A DNA stretch of 64,000 bases from Sva-07 sp963728355 (GTDB taxonomy: Bacteria > Actinomycetota > Acidimicrobiia > Acidimicrobiales > Ilumatobacteraceae): the NCBI GenBank assembly GCA_963728355.1, contig CAVSJQ010000014.1:496001-560000 (forward strand). Reading direction: 5' to 3'. Position numbers and translations under genes: made by a program. This document shows positions 38,767 through 48,095 of this stretch, in pieces. How positions within the stretch are numbered: the stretch's first letter is position 1; every line of letters begins with the position of its first letter. Below the pieces are notes generated by a model that saw only the letters and a program-made list of their open reading frames with translations, had not been told where the DNA came from and did not search any database.

Positions 38767-38892
38767 CCCTTCTTCCTATCGGCCTTCTCGCCCTCAGCTG
38801 CCGATCGGTCGTCGCCGGTCCATCGGATCCGAGATTCGGCGGCCAGCGGCTGGTCTGGGATGATCGGGCATGGATCCGGGCAGGGTGTCGAC

Positions 38893-40116
38893 GTGAACCG
38901 CCGACGCTTCCACGGCGGTCATGCACTGATCGACGGCCAACTCCTCCGTGCCGACGTCGTGGTCGACGGCGACCGGATCGAGGCGGTCGTGACCGACGTG
39001 ACGGCCGACGACCCTGCAGCGCCGGGCGAGGACCCACCGACGACCGACGTCGACTGCACCGATCGCGTCATCGCACCCGGCTTCATCGACCTGCAGTGCA
39101 ACGGCGCCAACGGCGTCGACATCACCAGCGAACCGCACCGCATCCTCGACGTGGCGGCGGTCCTGCCCCGATTCGGGGTCACGTCGTTCCTTCCCACGGT
39201 GGTGACCGCCCCGGCCGCCACCCGAGCGTCGGCCATCGCGGCGATGACCGAACTGGCAGAATTCGACCCTCGCGTCGACGAGCAACCGGTGGCGACGCCG
39301 CTCGGCCTCCACGTCGAGGGGCCGATGATCTCCCGGCACCACCTGGGCGCACACGTCCCCCGATTCGCCGCCGATCCCGAGTCGCTGCTCGACGAGCTGG
39401 GGGGCTGGACGTCGTCGGGCGTCATCACCCTGGTGACGCTCGCCCCCGAACTCCCCCGCGCCATCGAGGTCGTCGAACGGCTGTGCGACGCCGGCGTCGT
39501 GGTCTCCGCCGGGCACACGGCGATGTCTCCTGCGGAATTCGCCACGGCGCGGACGGCCGGCCTGTCGTACGTGACACACCTGTTCAACGCGATGGCACCG
39601 TTCGGTCACCGTTCACCCGGCCCGATCGGTGCCGTGCTCGCGGATCCAACCGTGACCGTCGGCGTCATCTGCGACGGCATCCACGTCGACCCCACCGCCG
39701 TGGCGATGGCGTGGCGATCGCTCGGATCGGCTCGCATGTCGCTGGTGTCGGATGCCTCACCAGCGCTGGGAGCACCGTTCGGCCGCTTCCGGATCGGCGG
39801 GCGGGAGGTGGTCCACGACGAGACCGGCGTACGCACCGTGGATGGCGTGCTCGCCGGCAGCGCGCTCGCACTGGATCAGGCCGTCCGCAACCTGATGGCG
39901 TTCACGCAGTGCACGCTGGCCGACGCCCTCGCCACCGTGACGACCACACCCGCCGACCTCCTCGGGCTCGACGAGCGCGGGCGCATCCGTCCCGGCGCCC
40001 GAGCCGACCTGACGATCCTCGACCACGCCGGTCACCTGCACGCCACGGTGATCGCCGGCGAGGCCGCATGGGAGCGCACCCGACCGGTGGCCGAGAACCG
40101 TGCCGTTCGACCCTGA
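38893..40116 (+). CDS. nagA: N-acetylglucosamine-6-phosphate deacetylase
   Basis: 407 residues. Amidohydrolase that deacetylates GlcNAc-6-phosphate from cell-wall recycling or chitin. Motifs: APGFIDLQCNGANG, the metal Glu in GLHVEGPMIS, GHTAMSPAEF with the metal His, THLFNAMAPFGHR, and catalytic Asp in LVSDASPALG. The C-terminal strand is RADLTILD. The far-upstream part of this frame is shadow of the hydrolase on the other strand. GTG 38893 has CAGGGT 6 nt upstream; ATG 38860 is a possible start adding 11 residues. No nagB or PTS gene is nearby. Confidence 0.94.
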   Translation: MNRRRFHGGHALIDGQLLRADVVVDGDRIEAVVTDVTADDPAAPGEDPPTTDVDCTDRVIAPGFIDLQCNGANGVDITSEPHRILDVAAVLPRFGVTSFLPTVVTAPAATRASAIAAMTELAEFDPRVDEQPVATPLGLHVEGPMISRHHLGAHVPRFAADPESLLDELGGWTSSGVITLVTLAPELPRAIEVVERLCDAGVVVSAGHTAMSPAEFATARTAGLSYVTHLFNAMAPFGHRSPGPIGAVLADPTVTVGVICDGIHVDPTAVAMAWRSLGSARMSLVSDASPALGAPFGRFRIGGREVVHDETGVRTVDGVLAGSALALDQAVRNLMAFTQCTLADALATVTTTPADLLGLDERGRIRPGARADLTILDHAGHLHATVIAGEAAWERTRPVAENRAVRP

Positions 40117-40173
40117 CGACGTCGCGCTGTCATCGACGAAACTGGCGTCCAGGGTCGACATGAAGGGGCTGCG

Positions 40174-41562
40174 ATGCACTACGAACGACTGACGGCAGCG
40201 GATGCGGTCTTCCTGCGCATCGAGACGCCACACGAGCCGCAACACGTCGGGTCGTTGTCGGTGCTCGAGGGCGCACCGTTGCGCCACGGCGATGGACGAC
40301 TCCGCTTCGACGACCTGCGCGACCACGTCGCCCGGCGGATCCACCGGGTGCCCCGGCTGCGTCAACGCGTGATGGAGGTGCCGTACAACCAGGCCCGGCC
40401 CGTGTGGGTCGACGACGACCACTTCGACATCGACTACCACGTCCGGCTCACCGCCCTCCCCCGGCCCGGCGACGACGAGCAGCTCGCCGTGTTGATGAGC
40501 CGACTGCAGTCACTGCCTCTCGACCGGGCGCGTCCGCTGTGGGAGATGTGGTTCGTCGACGGACTCGCCGACGACCACGTCGGCATGATCATCAAGACCC
40601 ACCACGCGCTCGGCGACGGCATCGCCAACGTCGACCTGGCGCTCGCCCTGGTCGACCTCGAGCCCGATCCGCCTGCCGACGAACCCGTCATCGACTGGGC
40701 GCCGCGGCCGGCGCCGAACCCCAACGATCTGCTCAATGCGGCCGTCCTCGAGCAGATGGGCCGGCCGGCGAAGCTCGCCCGATCGATGTTCGAGGCCGCA
40801 CGCGACCCCCGGCCGCTCGTGGAGGCGGCCACGAACGTCGGTCGCACGGTGGCGAGCTTCCTGGCGCAGCCTGCGCCGGCGCCGTGGAACGTTCCGGTCA
40901 GCGCCCATCGCCGCTGGGTCGCTGCGTCGGTGCCGCTGAGCGGCGTGCGAAACGTTCGCAAGCGGCACGACGTCAGCATCAACGACGTCGTGCTCGCCGC
41001 ATGCAGTGGAGCGTTGCGCACGTTCCTGCTCGAACACGGCGAGGACGACATCGAACACCGCGCGATCAAGGCGATGGTGCCGGTGTCGTTGCGCGGCAAG
41101 GACCAGCACGGCGAGACGCTCGGCAACCTCGTGTCGCTGATCATCGTCGACCTCCCCGTCGACGAACCGGATCCGGTGGTGCGTCTCGAACGGATCCATG
41201 CGTCGACGTCGGAATTGAAGGGCTCCGGGCTCGTCGACGGCGCCCACCGGATCCTCGACATCGCCGACGCGATCACGCCGCTGGCGGGGCCGCTGACGCG
41301 GTACGTCAGCCGGACGATCCCGATGAACCTGGTGATCACCAACATCCCCGGTCCGCCCGTGCCGCTCTATTTGTGCGGCGCCCGCTTCGAGCGGGTGTTC
41401 CCCTACGTGGAGGTGATCGACAACGAAGGTCTCACGATCGCGGTCGTGTCGTACGACGACCACCTCCACTTCGGCATCACCGCCGACCGCGACGTGATGG
41501 CCGACCTCGGCGAAGTCGCCGAGTCGATCGAGCACGAGTTCGCCGACCTGGCACGCCGCTGA
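40174..41562 (+). CDS. WS/DGAT family wax ester synthase/diacylglycerol acyltransferase
   Basis: 462 residues. The catalytic HHxxxDG motif is HHALGDG (143-149). N-terminal RLTAADAVFLRIETPHEPQHVG (quoted in part: RLTAADAVFLRIE) and C-terminal VPLYLCGARFERVFPY are typical of the family, which makes triacylglycerol or wax esters in actinobacteria. The ND motif is SINDVVLAACSGALR. The start ATG follows ATGAAGGGGCTGCG, with AAGGGG as a likely ribosome-binding site. Confidence 0.95.
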   Translation: MHYERLTAADAVFLRIETPHEPQHVGSLSVLEGAPLRHGDGRLRFDDLRDHVARRIHRVPRLRQRVMEVPYNQARPVWVDDDHFDIDYHVRLTALPRPGDDEQLAVLMSRLQSLPLDRARPLWEMWFVDGLADDHVGMIIKTHHALGDGIANVDLALALVDLEPDPPADEPVIDWAPRPAPNPNDLLNAAVLEQMGRPAKLARSMFEAARDPRPLVEAATNVGRTVASFLAQPAPAPWNVPVSAHRRWVAASVPLSGVRNVRKRHDVSINDVVLAACSGALRTFLLEHGEDDIEHRAIKAMVPVSLRGKDQHGETLGNLVSLIIVDLPVDEPDPVVRLERIHASTSELKGSGLVDGAHRILDIADAITPLAGPLTRYVSRTIPMNLVITNIPGPPVPLYLCGARFERVFPYVEVIDNEGLTIAVVSYDDHLHFGITADRDVMADLGEVAESIEHEFADLARR

Positions 41563-41577
41563 CGGCGATCGCAGCCG

Positions 41578-42084
41578 TCAGGACGAGGGGAGGCGGTCGC
41601 CGATCGAGTGGCTGGTCGACGAGACGGTGGAGGCAACCGAGTCGGACAGATGGCCGACCGCCTTGCGTCCGCTCCAGAAGATCGACGGACGGCCACCGGT
41701 GTCGAGCGCGGCGAAGATCAGCCCACCGATCAACCCGAGGTTCTTGAGGAACTGTGTCTGGTGCTGTGTCTTGTCGGCGGGGTCGTCCATCTCCCAGAAG
41801 CGGTGACCGGCGAGCGTGGTCGGAACGAGCGACGCTCCCAGCACGATCGCGAGGACGCGAGGTGCGACACCGAGGGCGAACAGGCCACCCGCCACGATCT
41901 GGACGCCGGCGTTGGCCTTCACGAGCTGCTCAGCCGACGGCGATCCCGGCATCGCATCCTGCACCGGTTCGACGACCTTCTCGGCGCGTGTGGCGAGCGC
42001 CGACGAACGCTTCAACGCGTTCGCGCCGCCGAACACGAAGATCCCGGCGAGAAGGGTTCGAGCGAGGCCGCGGAGTCCGATCAT
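41578..42084 (-). CDS. DoxX family membrane protein
   Basis: 168 residues with four hydrophobic segments (RTLLAGIFVFGGANAL, AGVQIVAGGLFALG, VLAIVLGASLVPTTLAGH, LGLIGGLIFAALD), the DoxX pattern. The soluble Ser-rich C-terminus is an addition. Members are often linked to redox or SoxR-type stress; the role here is unknown. It lies 52 bp downstream of the ABC exporter operon on the same strand and may be read through from it. Confidence 0.88.
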   Translation of the reverse strand: MIGLRGLARTLLAGIFVFGGANALKRSSALATRAEKVVEPVQDAMPGSPSAEQLVKANAGVQIVAGGLFALGVAPRVLAIVLGASLVPTTLAGHRFWEMDDPADKTQHQTQFLKNLGLIGGLIFAALDTGGRPSIFWSGRKAVGHLSDSVASTVSSTSHSIGDRLPSS

Positions 42085-42136
42085 GTACCCCGTCTACCCC
42101 GCCGGGGGGACACTCACACTCTGGGCGGACGCCGGG

Positions 42137-44113
42137 TCAGATCGACTGGCCGGCGAACTGGGCGTTGTAGAGGCGCCAGTAGGCGCCGTGGGCTTCGAGG
42201 AGCGAGTCGTGGTTGCCCTGCTCGACGATCTGGCCGTCCTCCATCACCAGGATGACGTCGGCGCCGCGGATCGTCGACAGGCGGTGGGCGATGACGAAGC
42301 TCGTACGATTCGCCCGCAGGTTGTTCATCGCCTCCTGGATCAACACCTCGGTGCGGGTGTCGACCGAACTCGTCGCTTCGTCGAGGATCAGGATCGAGGG
42401 GTCGTCGAGGAACGCCCGGGCGATCGTCATCAGCTGCTTCTCACCGGTGGAGATGTTGTCGCCCTCGTCGTTGATCATCGTGTCGTACCCGTCGGGCAGC
42501 GAGTGCACGAACCGGTCGACGTAGGTGACCCGGGCCGCCTCGACGATCTGCTCGTCGGTGGCATCGGGGTTGCCGTAGCGCAGGTTGTCGCGGATCGTCC
42601 CGCCGAACAGCCACGTGTCCTGCAGCACCATGCCGATCTCGGAGCGCAGCTCGTCGCGCGGGAAGCTGGCGATGTCACGACCGTCCAGCGTGATGCGACC
42701 CGAGTCGAGGTCGTAGAAGCGCATGATCAGGTTGACGAGCGTCGTCTTGCCGGCGCCGGTCGGGCCTACGATGGCCACGGTCTGACCCGGCTCGGCCACC
42801 ACGTTGAGCCCGGAGATCAGCGGCTTGTCGGGGTCGTAGGAGAAGTGGACGTCCTCGAACACCACACGGCCCTTCACGGGCGCCGGGTTCGTCGTCGGCG
42901 TCTGCTCGGGCGACTGCTCGTCGGCGTCGAGCAACTCGAGTACGCGCTCGAGCGACGCGATGCCCGACTGGAACGTCGCCGCCATGGAGGCGAGGTGCGT
43001 CAGCGGCTGGGAGAACTGTCGGGCGTACTGGATCATCGCCTGCATGTCGCCGATGTTCAGCGACCCTGACGAGATCTGCAGACCGCCGACCACGGCGATG
43101 AGGATGTACTGGATGTTGCCCATGAACAGGATCGCCGGCTGGATCAGGCTGGCCATGAACTGGGCGCTGAAGCTCGCCTCGTAGAGCTGGTCATTGTCGT
43201 CGCGGAACCGCTCCTCGGCCTCACGCTGGCGTCCGAAGCTCTTCACGATCGCGTGGCCGGTGAACACCTCCTCCGCCTGGGCATTGAGGTCGCCCGTGTA
43301 ACGCCACTGCGCCATGAACCGCGGCCGCGCCTTGCCACCGATCAACTTCATCAGGAACACCGACAACGGCACGGTGATCAGGGCCACGGCGGCGAGCAGC
43401 GGCGAGATCGTGATCATCATGATCGCGACGCCGATCAGCGTGAGCAGCGACGTGAGGATCTGGCTGATGGTCTGCTGGAGGCTCTGCGCGAGGTTGTCGA
43501 TGTCGTTGGTGACCCGGCTGAGCAGATCGCCGCGTGGCTGGCGGTCGATGTAGCTCAGCGGAAGGTGGTTGAGTTTGCGTTCGACCGATTCGCGCAGCGC
43601 GAACATCGAGCGCTGGACGACGCCGGCGAGCACGTAGGACTGCGTGTACGACAGGATCCACGAGCCGAGGTACACGCCGGTGACGAGGAAGAGCTGGCGG
43701 TGCAGGGCGGCGTAGTCGATGCCGCCGGGTTGTTGGAGCCCGTCGACGATGATGTTGGTCGCTTCGCCGAGCAGTCGGGGGCCGATCACGACGAGGAACA
43801 CGCTCAGCACGGTGGCGACGACGACGCCGGCCAGCAGCAAACGTTCCCGGCCGAGGATCTCGCCCAGCCGCTTCATGGTGACGCCGAAGTTCTCGCTGCG
43901 TTCGGCCGGCATGCCGACCCCGCCGCCGGGCCCGAAGCTGGCACGACGGGCCTCGGTGCCCGCAGTGGCAAGGAGCTTGCGGTCGTCGTCGTCGCCGTTC
44001 TTGCCGGCCGGTCGCATCTGTCCGCGTCCGGCGGAACCGGCAGCGCCGACTCCGTTCGACGTCGGTTCGGATTGGCCCGGCCTCTGGGGACCGGGATCGC
44101 CGTTGCCGCTCAT
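42137..44113 (-). CDS. ABC exporter subunit B (canonical ATPase half)
   Basis: 658 residues. Six-helix transmembrane domain (about 90-385) fused to an ATPase. Walker A GPTGAGKT (450-457), Q498, the Walker B Asp with the catalytic Glu (LILDEATSS, E579) and the switch His (H610) are all intact. The signature motif is changed from LSGGQ to ISTGE (554-558). Together with its partner this is the pattern of heterodimeric exporters (BmrCD, TM287/288, TmrAB): one working and one degenerate ATP site. A ~78-residue Gly/Asp-rich N-terminal extension is present. The start overlaps the partner stop (ATGA). Confidence 0.95.
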   Translation of the reverse strand: MSGNGDPGPQRPGQSEPTSNGVGAAGSAGRGQMRPAGKNGDDDDRKLLATAGTEARRASFGPGGGVGMPAERSENFGVTMKRLGEILGRERLLLAGVVVATVLSVFLVVIGPRLLGEATNIIVDGLQQPGGIDYAALHRQLFLVTGVYLGSWILSYTQSYVLAGVVQRSMFALRESVERKLNHLPLSYIDRQPRGDLLSRVTNDIDNLAQSLQQTISQILTSLLTLIGVAIMMITISPLLAAVALITVPLSVFLMKLIGGKARPRFMAQWRYTGDLNAQAEEVFTGHAIVKSFGRQREAEERFRDDNDQLYEASFSAQFMASLIQPAILFMGNIQYILIAVVGGLQISSGSLNIGDMQAMIQYARQFSQPLTHLASMAATFQSGIASLERVLELLDADEQSPEQTPTTNPAPVKGRVVFEDVHFSYDPDKPLISGLNVVAEPGQTVAIVGPTGAGKTTLVNLIMRFYDLDSGRITLDGRDIASFPRDELRSEIGMVLQDTWLFGGTIRDNLRYGNPDATDEQIVEAARVTYVDRFVHSLPDGYDTMINDEGDNISTGEKQLMTIARAFLDDPSILILDEATSSVDTRTEVLIQEAMNNLRANRTSFVIAHRLSTIRGADVILVMEDGQIVEQGNHDSLLEAHGAYWRLYNAQFAGQSI

Positions 44114-45846
44114 GCCGCCGCCCCCTGGCCGATCTGCGATTCGACGATCTCGGCGTACGTGGGGCACGACACCAGCAGTTCGTCGTGGGTCCCGCGCCCG
44201 ATGATCTCGCCGTCTTCGAGCACGAGGATCTGGTCGGCGTCGACGATCGTCGACACCCGCTGGGCGACGATCAGCACGGCGGCGCCGGCGGTGTGCGGTT
44301 TCAGGGCCCCTCGGAGCCGGGCGTCTGTGGCGAGGTCGAGCGCCGAGAACGAGTCGTCGAACACGTAGATCTCGGGCTTGACCACGAGCGCCCGCGCGAT
44401 GCACAGCCGCTGTCGCTGGCCGCCCGACACGTTGCTGCCGCCCTGGGTGATCGGGCTGTCGATGCCGTCGGGCATCGCCTGCACGAACCCGCTGGCCTGG
44501 GCGACCTCGAGCGCCTCCCACAGTGCGCCGTCGCCAGCGTCGGGTCGCCCGTAGCGCAGGTTCGACGCGACGGTGCCCGAGAACAGGAACGGCTTCTGGG
44601 GGACGTAGCCGACCCTGCTCCAGAGCAGGTCGAGGTCGAGGTCTCGGACGTCGACGCCGTCGACGAGCACGCTGCCCTCGGTCGCGTCGGCCAGGCGCGA
44701 CACCAGGTTGACGAGGGTGGTCTTGCCGGCGCCGGTACTGCCGATGATGGCCGTGGTCGTCCCGGCCTCGACACGGAACGACAGGTGCGACAGCACGGGT
44801 CGCTCGGCGCCGGGGTACGCGAAGCCGACGTCGCGGAACTCGAGCGTGCCGCGTTCGGGGACCTCGGTGATGGGGTTGTCGGGCTGGCGCACGGTCGACG
44901 GCGTGTCGAGCACCTCGACGACGCGCTCGGCAGCGACCGCTGCGCGAGGGATCATCGACACCATGAACGTCACCATCACCACGGCGAACAGGATCTGGAT
45001 CAGGTAGGTGAGGTAGGCGACCATCGCCCCGACCTCCATCTCGCCGGCACCGATGCGGTTGCCACCGATCCAGATCACTGCGACGCTCGAGATGTTGATG
45101 ATCAGCATCACGGTCGGGAACGTGGCGGCCATCAGGCGTCCGGCTCGCAGCGATGTCTGCGTCAGCTCGTCGTTGGCCTGGGCGAAGCGGGCGGTCTCCT
45201 GCGGCTCGCGCACGAACGCCCGGACCACTCGCATGCCGGAGATCTGCTCGCGCAGCACGAGGTTGACGCGGTCGATGCGCATCTGCATCGCCTGGAACGA
45301 GGGCACCATCCGGTACACGATCGACCCGAGCGAGATCACCGCGGCGGGGATGGCGAACACGATGATCACCGACAGCCCGAGGTCCTCTCGCACGGCGAAG
45401 AAGATGCCGATGATCAAGTTGAGGGGCGCGGTGATCATCATCGTCACCGCCATCACGACGAGCATCTGGATCTGCTGGACGTCGTTGGTGGTGCGGGTGA
45501 TCAGCGACGGTGCGCCGAACTGGCCGACCTCGCGGGCCGAGTACCCGGTGACGGTGTGGAAGAGGTCGCGGCGGACGTCGCGGCCGAAGCCCATCGCCGC
45601 CTGTGCGGCGTACCAGACCGCCGCCGACGCGAACACGATTTGCACGATCGTGAAGCCGAGCATCACGCCGCCCATCGTCAAGATGTAGTCGTTGTCGCCC
45701 TTCAGCACGCCGTTGTCGATGAGGAGGGCGTTGATCGTCGGGAGCGTGAGCGCTGCGAATGTCTGGATCGCCTGCAGGACGACCACCAGGGTGAGCACGC
45801 TGCGATACGGCCCGAGATGGCTCTTGAGGAGCTGCCAGAGTTTCAT
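44110..45846 (-). CDS. ABC exporter subunit A (degenerate ATPase half)
   Basis: 578 residues: six helices (about 15-300) and an ATPase with Walker A GSTGAGKT (369-376), Q417 and a canonical signature VSGGQ (473-477). The catalytic Glu after Walker B is Asp (YVFDDSFSALD, D498) and the switch His is Gln (Q529). Its signature would complete the working site of the partner, while its own Walker residues and the partner's ISTGE form the degenerate site. The start overlaps the TetR stop (ATGA), so regulator and exporter are one coupled operon. The substrate is unknown. Confidence 0.95.
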   Translation of the reverse strand: MKLWQLLKSHLGPYRSVLTLVVVLQAIQTFAALTLPTINALLIDNGVLKGDNDYILTMGGVMLGFTIVQIVFASAAVWYAAQAAMGFGRDVRRDLFHTVTGYSAREVGQFGAPSLITRTTNDVQQIQMLVVMAVTMMITAPLNLIIGIFFAVREDLGLSVIIVFAIPAAVISLGSIVYRMVPSFQAMQMRIDRVNLVLREQISGMRVVRAFVREPQETARFAQANDELTQTSLRAGRLMAATFPTVMLIINISSVAVIWIGGNRIGAGEMEVGAMVAYLTYLIQILFAVVMVTFMVSMIPRAAVAAERVVEVLDTPSTVRQPDNPITEVPERGTLEFRDVGFAYPGAERPVLSHLSFRVEAGTTTAIIGSTGAGKTTLVNLVSRLADATEGSVLVDGVDVRDLDLDLLWSRVGYVPQKPFLFSGTVASNLRYGRPDAGDGALWEALEVAQASGFVQAMPDGIDSPITQGGSNVSGGQRQRLCIARALVVKPEIYVFDDSFSALDLATDARLRGALKPHTAGAAVLIVAQRVSTIVDADQILVLEDGEIIGRGTHDELLVSCPTYAEIVESQIGQGAAA

Positions 45847-46430
45847 TCGGTGGATCCTGTTCCGATTCCGTGGAGCACGGTGTCGACGATCTCGGTTGCG
45901 GGGGAGGCCTCTCCGGCGATCATCGGGTGGGTGAGCGAGAGTGTGAGGGCCCGCAGGTGGCGGGCGGCGACGGTGGGGTCGACCCTGAGGACGTCGCGAT
46001 GGGCGGCGAAGATGGCCGCCAGGGCGGGGCTGTCGGTCATCGGCCGACGGACGTGCTCGTGACGCTTGGGCGAGAGGTGCGACAACAGGGTCCACACGTC
46101 GACCACGCGCCGCTGGATCAGTTCGGTGGCCTCGACGAGTTGCTGCTCGAACGGAAGGTCGTCGTCGATCGACCGCAACGCCGCCTCGAAGGGTTCCTGG
46201 TCGAGTGCGGCGTCGAGCGTGGCGTCGAGCAGTTCGTCCTTGTCGGCGAACACCCGGAAGATCGTGCCCTCGGCGATGCCGGCCGCACAGGCGATCTGCT
46301 TGCTGGTGACCGACTCGCCGTACTCGGCGAGCAGCGGGCGAACCGCCTCGATGATCGCCGCCCGTCGCTGCTCGGGTGGGAGCGCCGCCGCCCGCCGGCC
46401 CTGCGACGTGGTCGTGACGGCGTCCGGCAT
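45843..46430 (-). CDS. TetR/AcrR family transcriptional regulator of the ABC exporter
   Basis: 195 residues. N-terminal HTH: RRAAIIEAVRPLLAEYGESV, TSKQIACAAGIAEGTIFRVF and ADKDELLDATL, typical TetR. The C-terminal ligand domain is unassigned. The ATG at 46430 is chosen because TAGCAT ends 7 nt before it; an ATG 30 bp upstream lies within the operator palindrome. It is the first gene of an operon with the two ABC subunits, linked by ATGA overlaps, and almost certainly represses its own transcription. Confidence 0.94.
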   Translation of the reverse strand: MPDAVTTTSQGRRAAALPPEQRRAAIIEAVRPLLAEYGESVTSKQIACAAGIAEGTIFRVFADKDELLDATLDAALDQEPFEAALRSIDDDLPFEQQLVEATELIQRRVVDVWTLLSHLSPKRHEHVRRPMTDSPALAAIFAAHRDVLRVDPTVAARHLRALTLSLTHPMIAGEASPATEIVDTVLHGIGTGSTE

Positions 46431-46437
46431 CGGCGAG

Positions 46438-46464
46438 ATGCTAACTGAGTGAGTACTCACTCAG
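46438..46464 (-). promoter_or_regulatory. TetR operator and -10 hexamer
   Basis: The -10 TAGCAT (46438-46443) is next to a perfect 20-bp palindrome, CTGAGTGAGTACTCACTCAG (46445-46464), which fills the space where the -10/-35 spacer of this minus-strand promoter would be. The TGAGTGAG half-site resembles known TetR-type operators. Binding would block the promoter of the regulator-exporter operon. Confidence 0.85.
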
Positions 46465-46506
46465 CCATGTCGTGCGCCACATCCGCTCTCACCACCCCGA
46501 TATCCA

Positions 46507-46613
46507 CCCCGAGCGATGAGCGAAAAGCCCGTATGTGGGCGGTTGGCTCATCGGTCCGGGCCGAAACCCCCGAGCGATGAGCGAAAAGCCCGTATGTGGG
46601 CGGTTGGCTCATC
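46507..46613. repeat. palindromic repeat family 1, pair at locus 3
   Basis: Two hairpins, 46515-46552 and 46576-46613, 23 bp apart. The 46 bp 46507-46552 and 46568-46613 are identical, so this pair arose by recent duplication or gene conversion. Arms are GATGAGC and GCTCATC at the ends and GCCC/GGGC inside. It lies in the gap between the TetR gene and the GDSL hydrolase gene. Confidence 0.9.
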
Positions 46614-46664
46614 ACTCTGGCGCAGCGGCGGGGCGGGGTGGGGTGGGGTGGTGGGCGTGGGCGG

Positions 46665-47654
46665 TCAGCGGGACGGCAGCAGCGACGGGGGCAGGCTGGA
46701 TCGCAGGACCCTCAGGAAGGCGTCGTAGCCCTTCGAGCTCGGGTGGAACGAGGCGGTCGACAGGTTGAACGGCCCGTGGGTCCAGTGCTCGCGCACCGTG
46801 CCGTCGGCCAGCTGGCTGCGGCGGAGCGTGTCGCCGAACACCGCGTCGTTCACGTACCGGTCACGCTGCCAGAACCGGCAGGCGCCGTGGTTGTCGAACT
46901 CGTCGGTGACGTCGACGAAGCGGATGTCGGCGCCGGTCCATCCCCGAGCACGTGCCGTGGCGATCTCGATCTCGTGGTTGAGCAGGTCGACCTGGTCGTC
47001 GATCCAGTCGGCCTCGTCGCCGCTGATGCCCGTGACGCCGTCGCATCGGCCGTTGCCCTGCATCAGCCGGGGATAGCCGAGGACCCGCACGGCGATGTCG
47101 GGGTACCGCTCACCGATCGCCCGATAGGTCGCCGTCAGGTCCTCGCGGATGTCGTCGAGGTTGGCCATCTGGTTCTTCGAGGACTCGTGGCAACGTGCCG
47201 ACGTGATGCAGCGCTTGAGGGCGTCGGGCCAGTTCTCGTCGCGACCGGTCCGCAGATCGTTGCCACCGATCGTGATCGTCACGACGGTCCCGGAGCCGTC
47301 GCCGGGAATGTCAGCGGCCCTCACCTGGGCGGGGATCTCACGGATCACAGCGCCGGCACAGGCGACGAAGACGGACTCGGCGCGGAATTGCACGGCCAGC
47401 TGCGGGCCCGGAGTCTCGTCGAGCTCGCGCTGGCAGGCGCTGGAGCCGAGCCGGGTGAAGCGATCGAAGGAGTGCGCTTCGGGTCCGTGGTCGTCGTAGG
47501 ACGAGGCGTTGCGATGGATGCCGCTGCCCGAGCTGTAGGAGTCGCCCAGCGTGACGATCCGCTCGACCGTCGAAGCGGCCTCGGTCGGCACGCCGGTCAG
47601 CGCCAAGGGTGCGATCGCACAGACGACGGCGGCGACGAGACGGCTCCGGAACAC
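46665..47654 (-). CDS. secreted SGNH/GDSL hydrolase
   Basis: 329 residues. A signal peptide of about 27 residues (LVAAVVCAIAPLALTGVPTEA, partly quoted: AAVVCAIAPLALTG) precedes TLGDSYSSGSG, the SGNH block I with nucleophile S39. Block III IGGNDL and block V SFHPSSKGYDAF (HP) are present; the DxxH Asp is replaced by Ser. Several Cys (CQRE, CAGA, CITSARC, CDG, CRF) could form disulfides. Likely an extracellular lipase or esterase of the SEST type. The GTG at 47654 has TAGCCT 6 nt upstream. Confidence 0.9.
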   Translation of the reverse strand: MFRSRLVAAVVCAIAPLALTGVPTEAASTVERIVTLGDSYSSGSGIHRNASSYDDHGPEAHSFDRFTRLGSSACQRELDETPGPQLAVQFRAESVFVACAGAVIREIPAQVRAADIPGDGSGTVVTITIGGNDLRTGRDENWPDALKRCITSARCHESSKNQMANLDDIREDLTATYRAIGERYPDIAVRVLGYPRLMQGNGRCDGVTGISGDEADWIDDQVDLLNHEIEIATARARGWTGADIRFVDVTDEFDNHGACRFWQRDRYVNDAVFGDTLRRSQLADGTVREHWTHGPFNLSTASFHPSSKGYDAFLRVLRSSLPPSLLPSR

Positions 47655-47660
47655 ACCGCA

Positions 47661-47666
47661 AGGCTA
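47661..47666 (-). promoter_or_regulatory. -10 hexamer TAGCCT for the GDSL hydrolase gene
   Basis: Six nt before the GTG at 47654. Confidence 0.55.
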
Positions 47667-47774
47667 GGGCAGCTCGAGCCACTGGACGCCGCGCGGGATC
47701 CGGTCCGAACGGGATCCGATCGACCGGGTGGGTGCGATGCATCGGATCGGCGGACCGCGGGTACCGGACGGCAC

Positions 47775-48053
47775 ATGGAATCGAGTGACACCACGACGAG
47801 AGATCACGACGAGATCCGTTCCTGGGTCGAGGAGCACGACGGAACCCCGTCGATCGCCCGGGGCACCGAGGACGACGACGGCGGCGGCGTTCTGCGGATC
47901 GATTTCCCCGGCGGCGCCGGCGAGGACCAGCTCGAGCACATCGGCTGGGACGACTGGTTCGCCACGTTCGACGATCGGGGCCTCTCGTTCCGGTACCAGC
48001 AGCAGAAGGCCTCGGGCGAGGACAGCACTTTCTTCAAGGTGATCAGGGAATAG
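47775..48053 (+). CDS. small acidic hypothetical protein
   Basis: 92 residues from ATG 47775. HDEIRSWVEEHDGTPSIARG, VLRIDFPGGAGEDQLEHIGWDDWFATF (partly quoted: LRIDFPGGAGEDQLEHIGW) and FDDRGLSFRYQQQ match a widespread small protein, sometimes misannotated as 1,4-alpha-glucan branching protein, of about 80-90 residues. No catalytic motif and no Cys; very acidic. Divergent from the GDSL gene with 120 bp between, including two copies of GGGATCCG and CGATGCATCG. Confidence 0.8.
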   Translation: MESSDTTTRDHDEIRSWVEEHDGTPSIARGTEDDDGGGVLRIDFPGGAGEDQLEHIGWDDWFATFDDRGLSFRYQQQKASGEDSTFFKVIRE

Positions 48054-48095
48054 TCAGACCTTCACACGCCAGCGGCACGAGAGGAGCGCAACGAC

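Noticed and set aside
38860..38893. Alternative ATG start for nagA
   Set aside because: It adds 11 residues with no family character, and GTG 38893 fits the 6-nt spacing of the local -10 pattern; it cannot be excluded.
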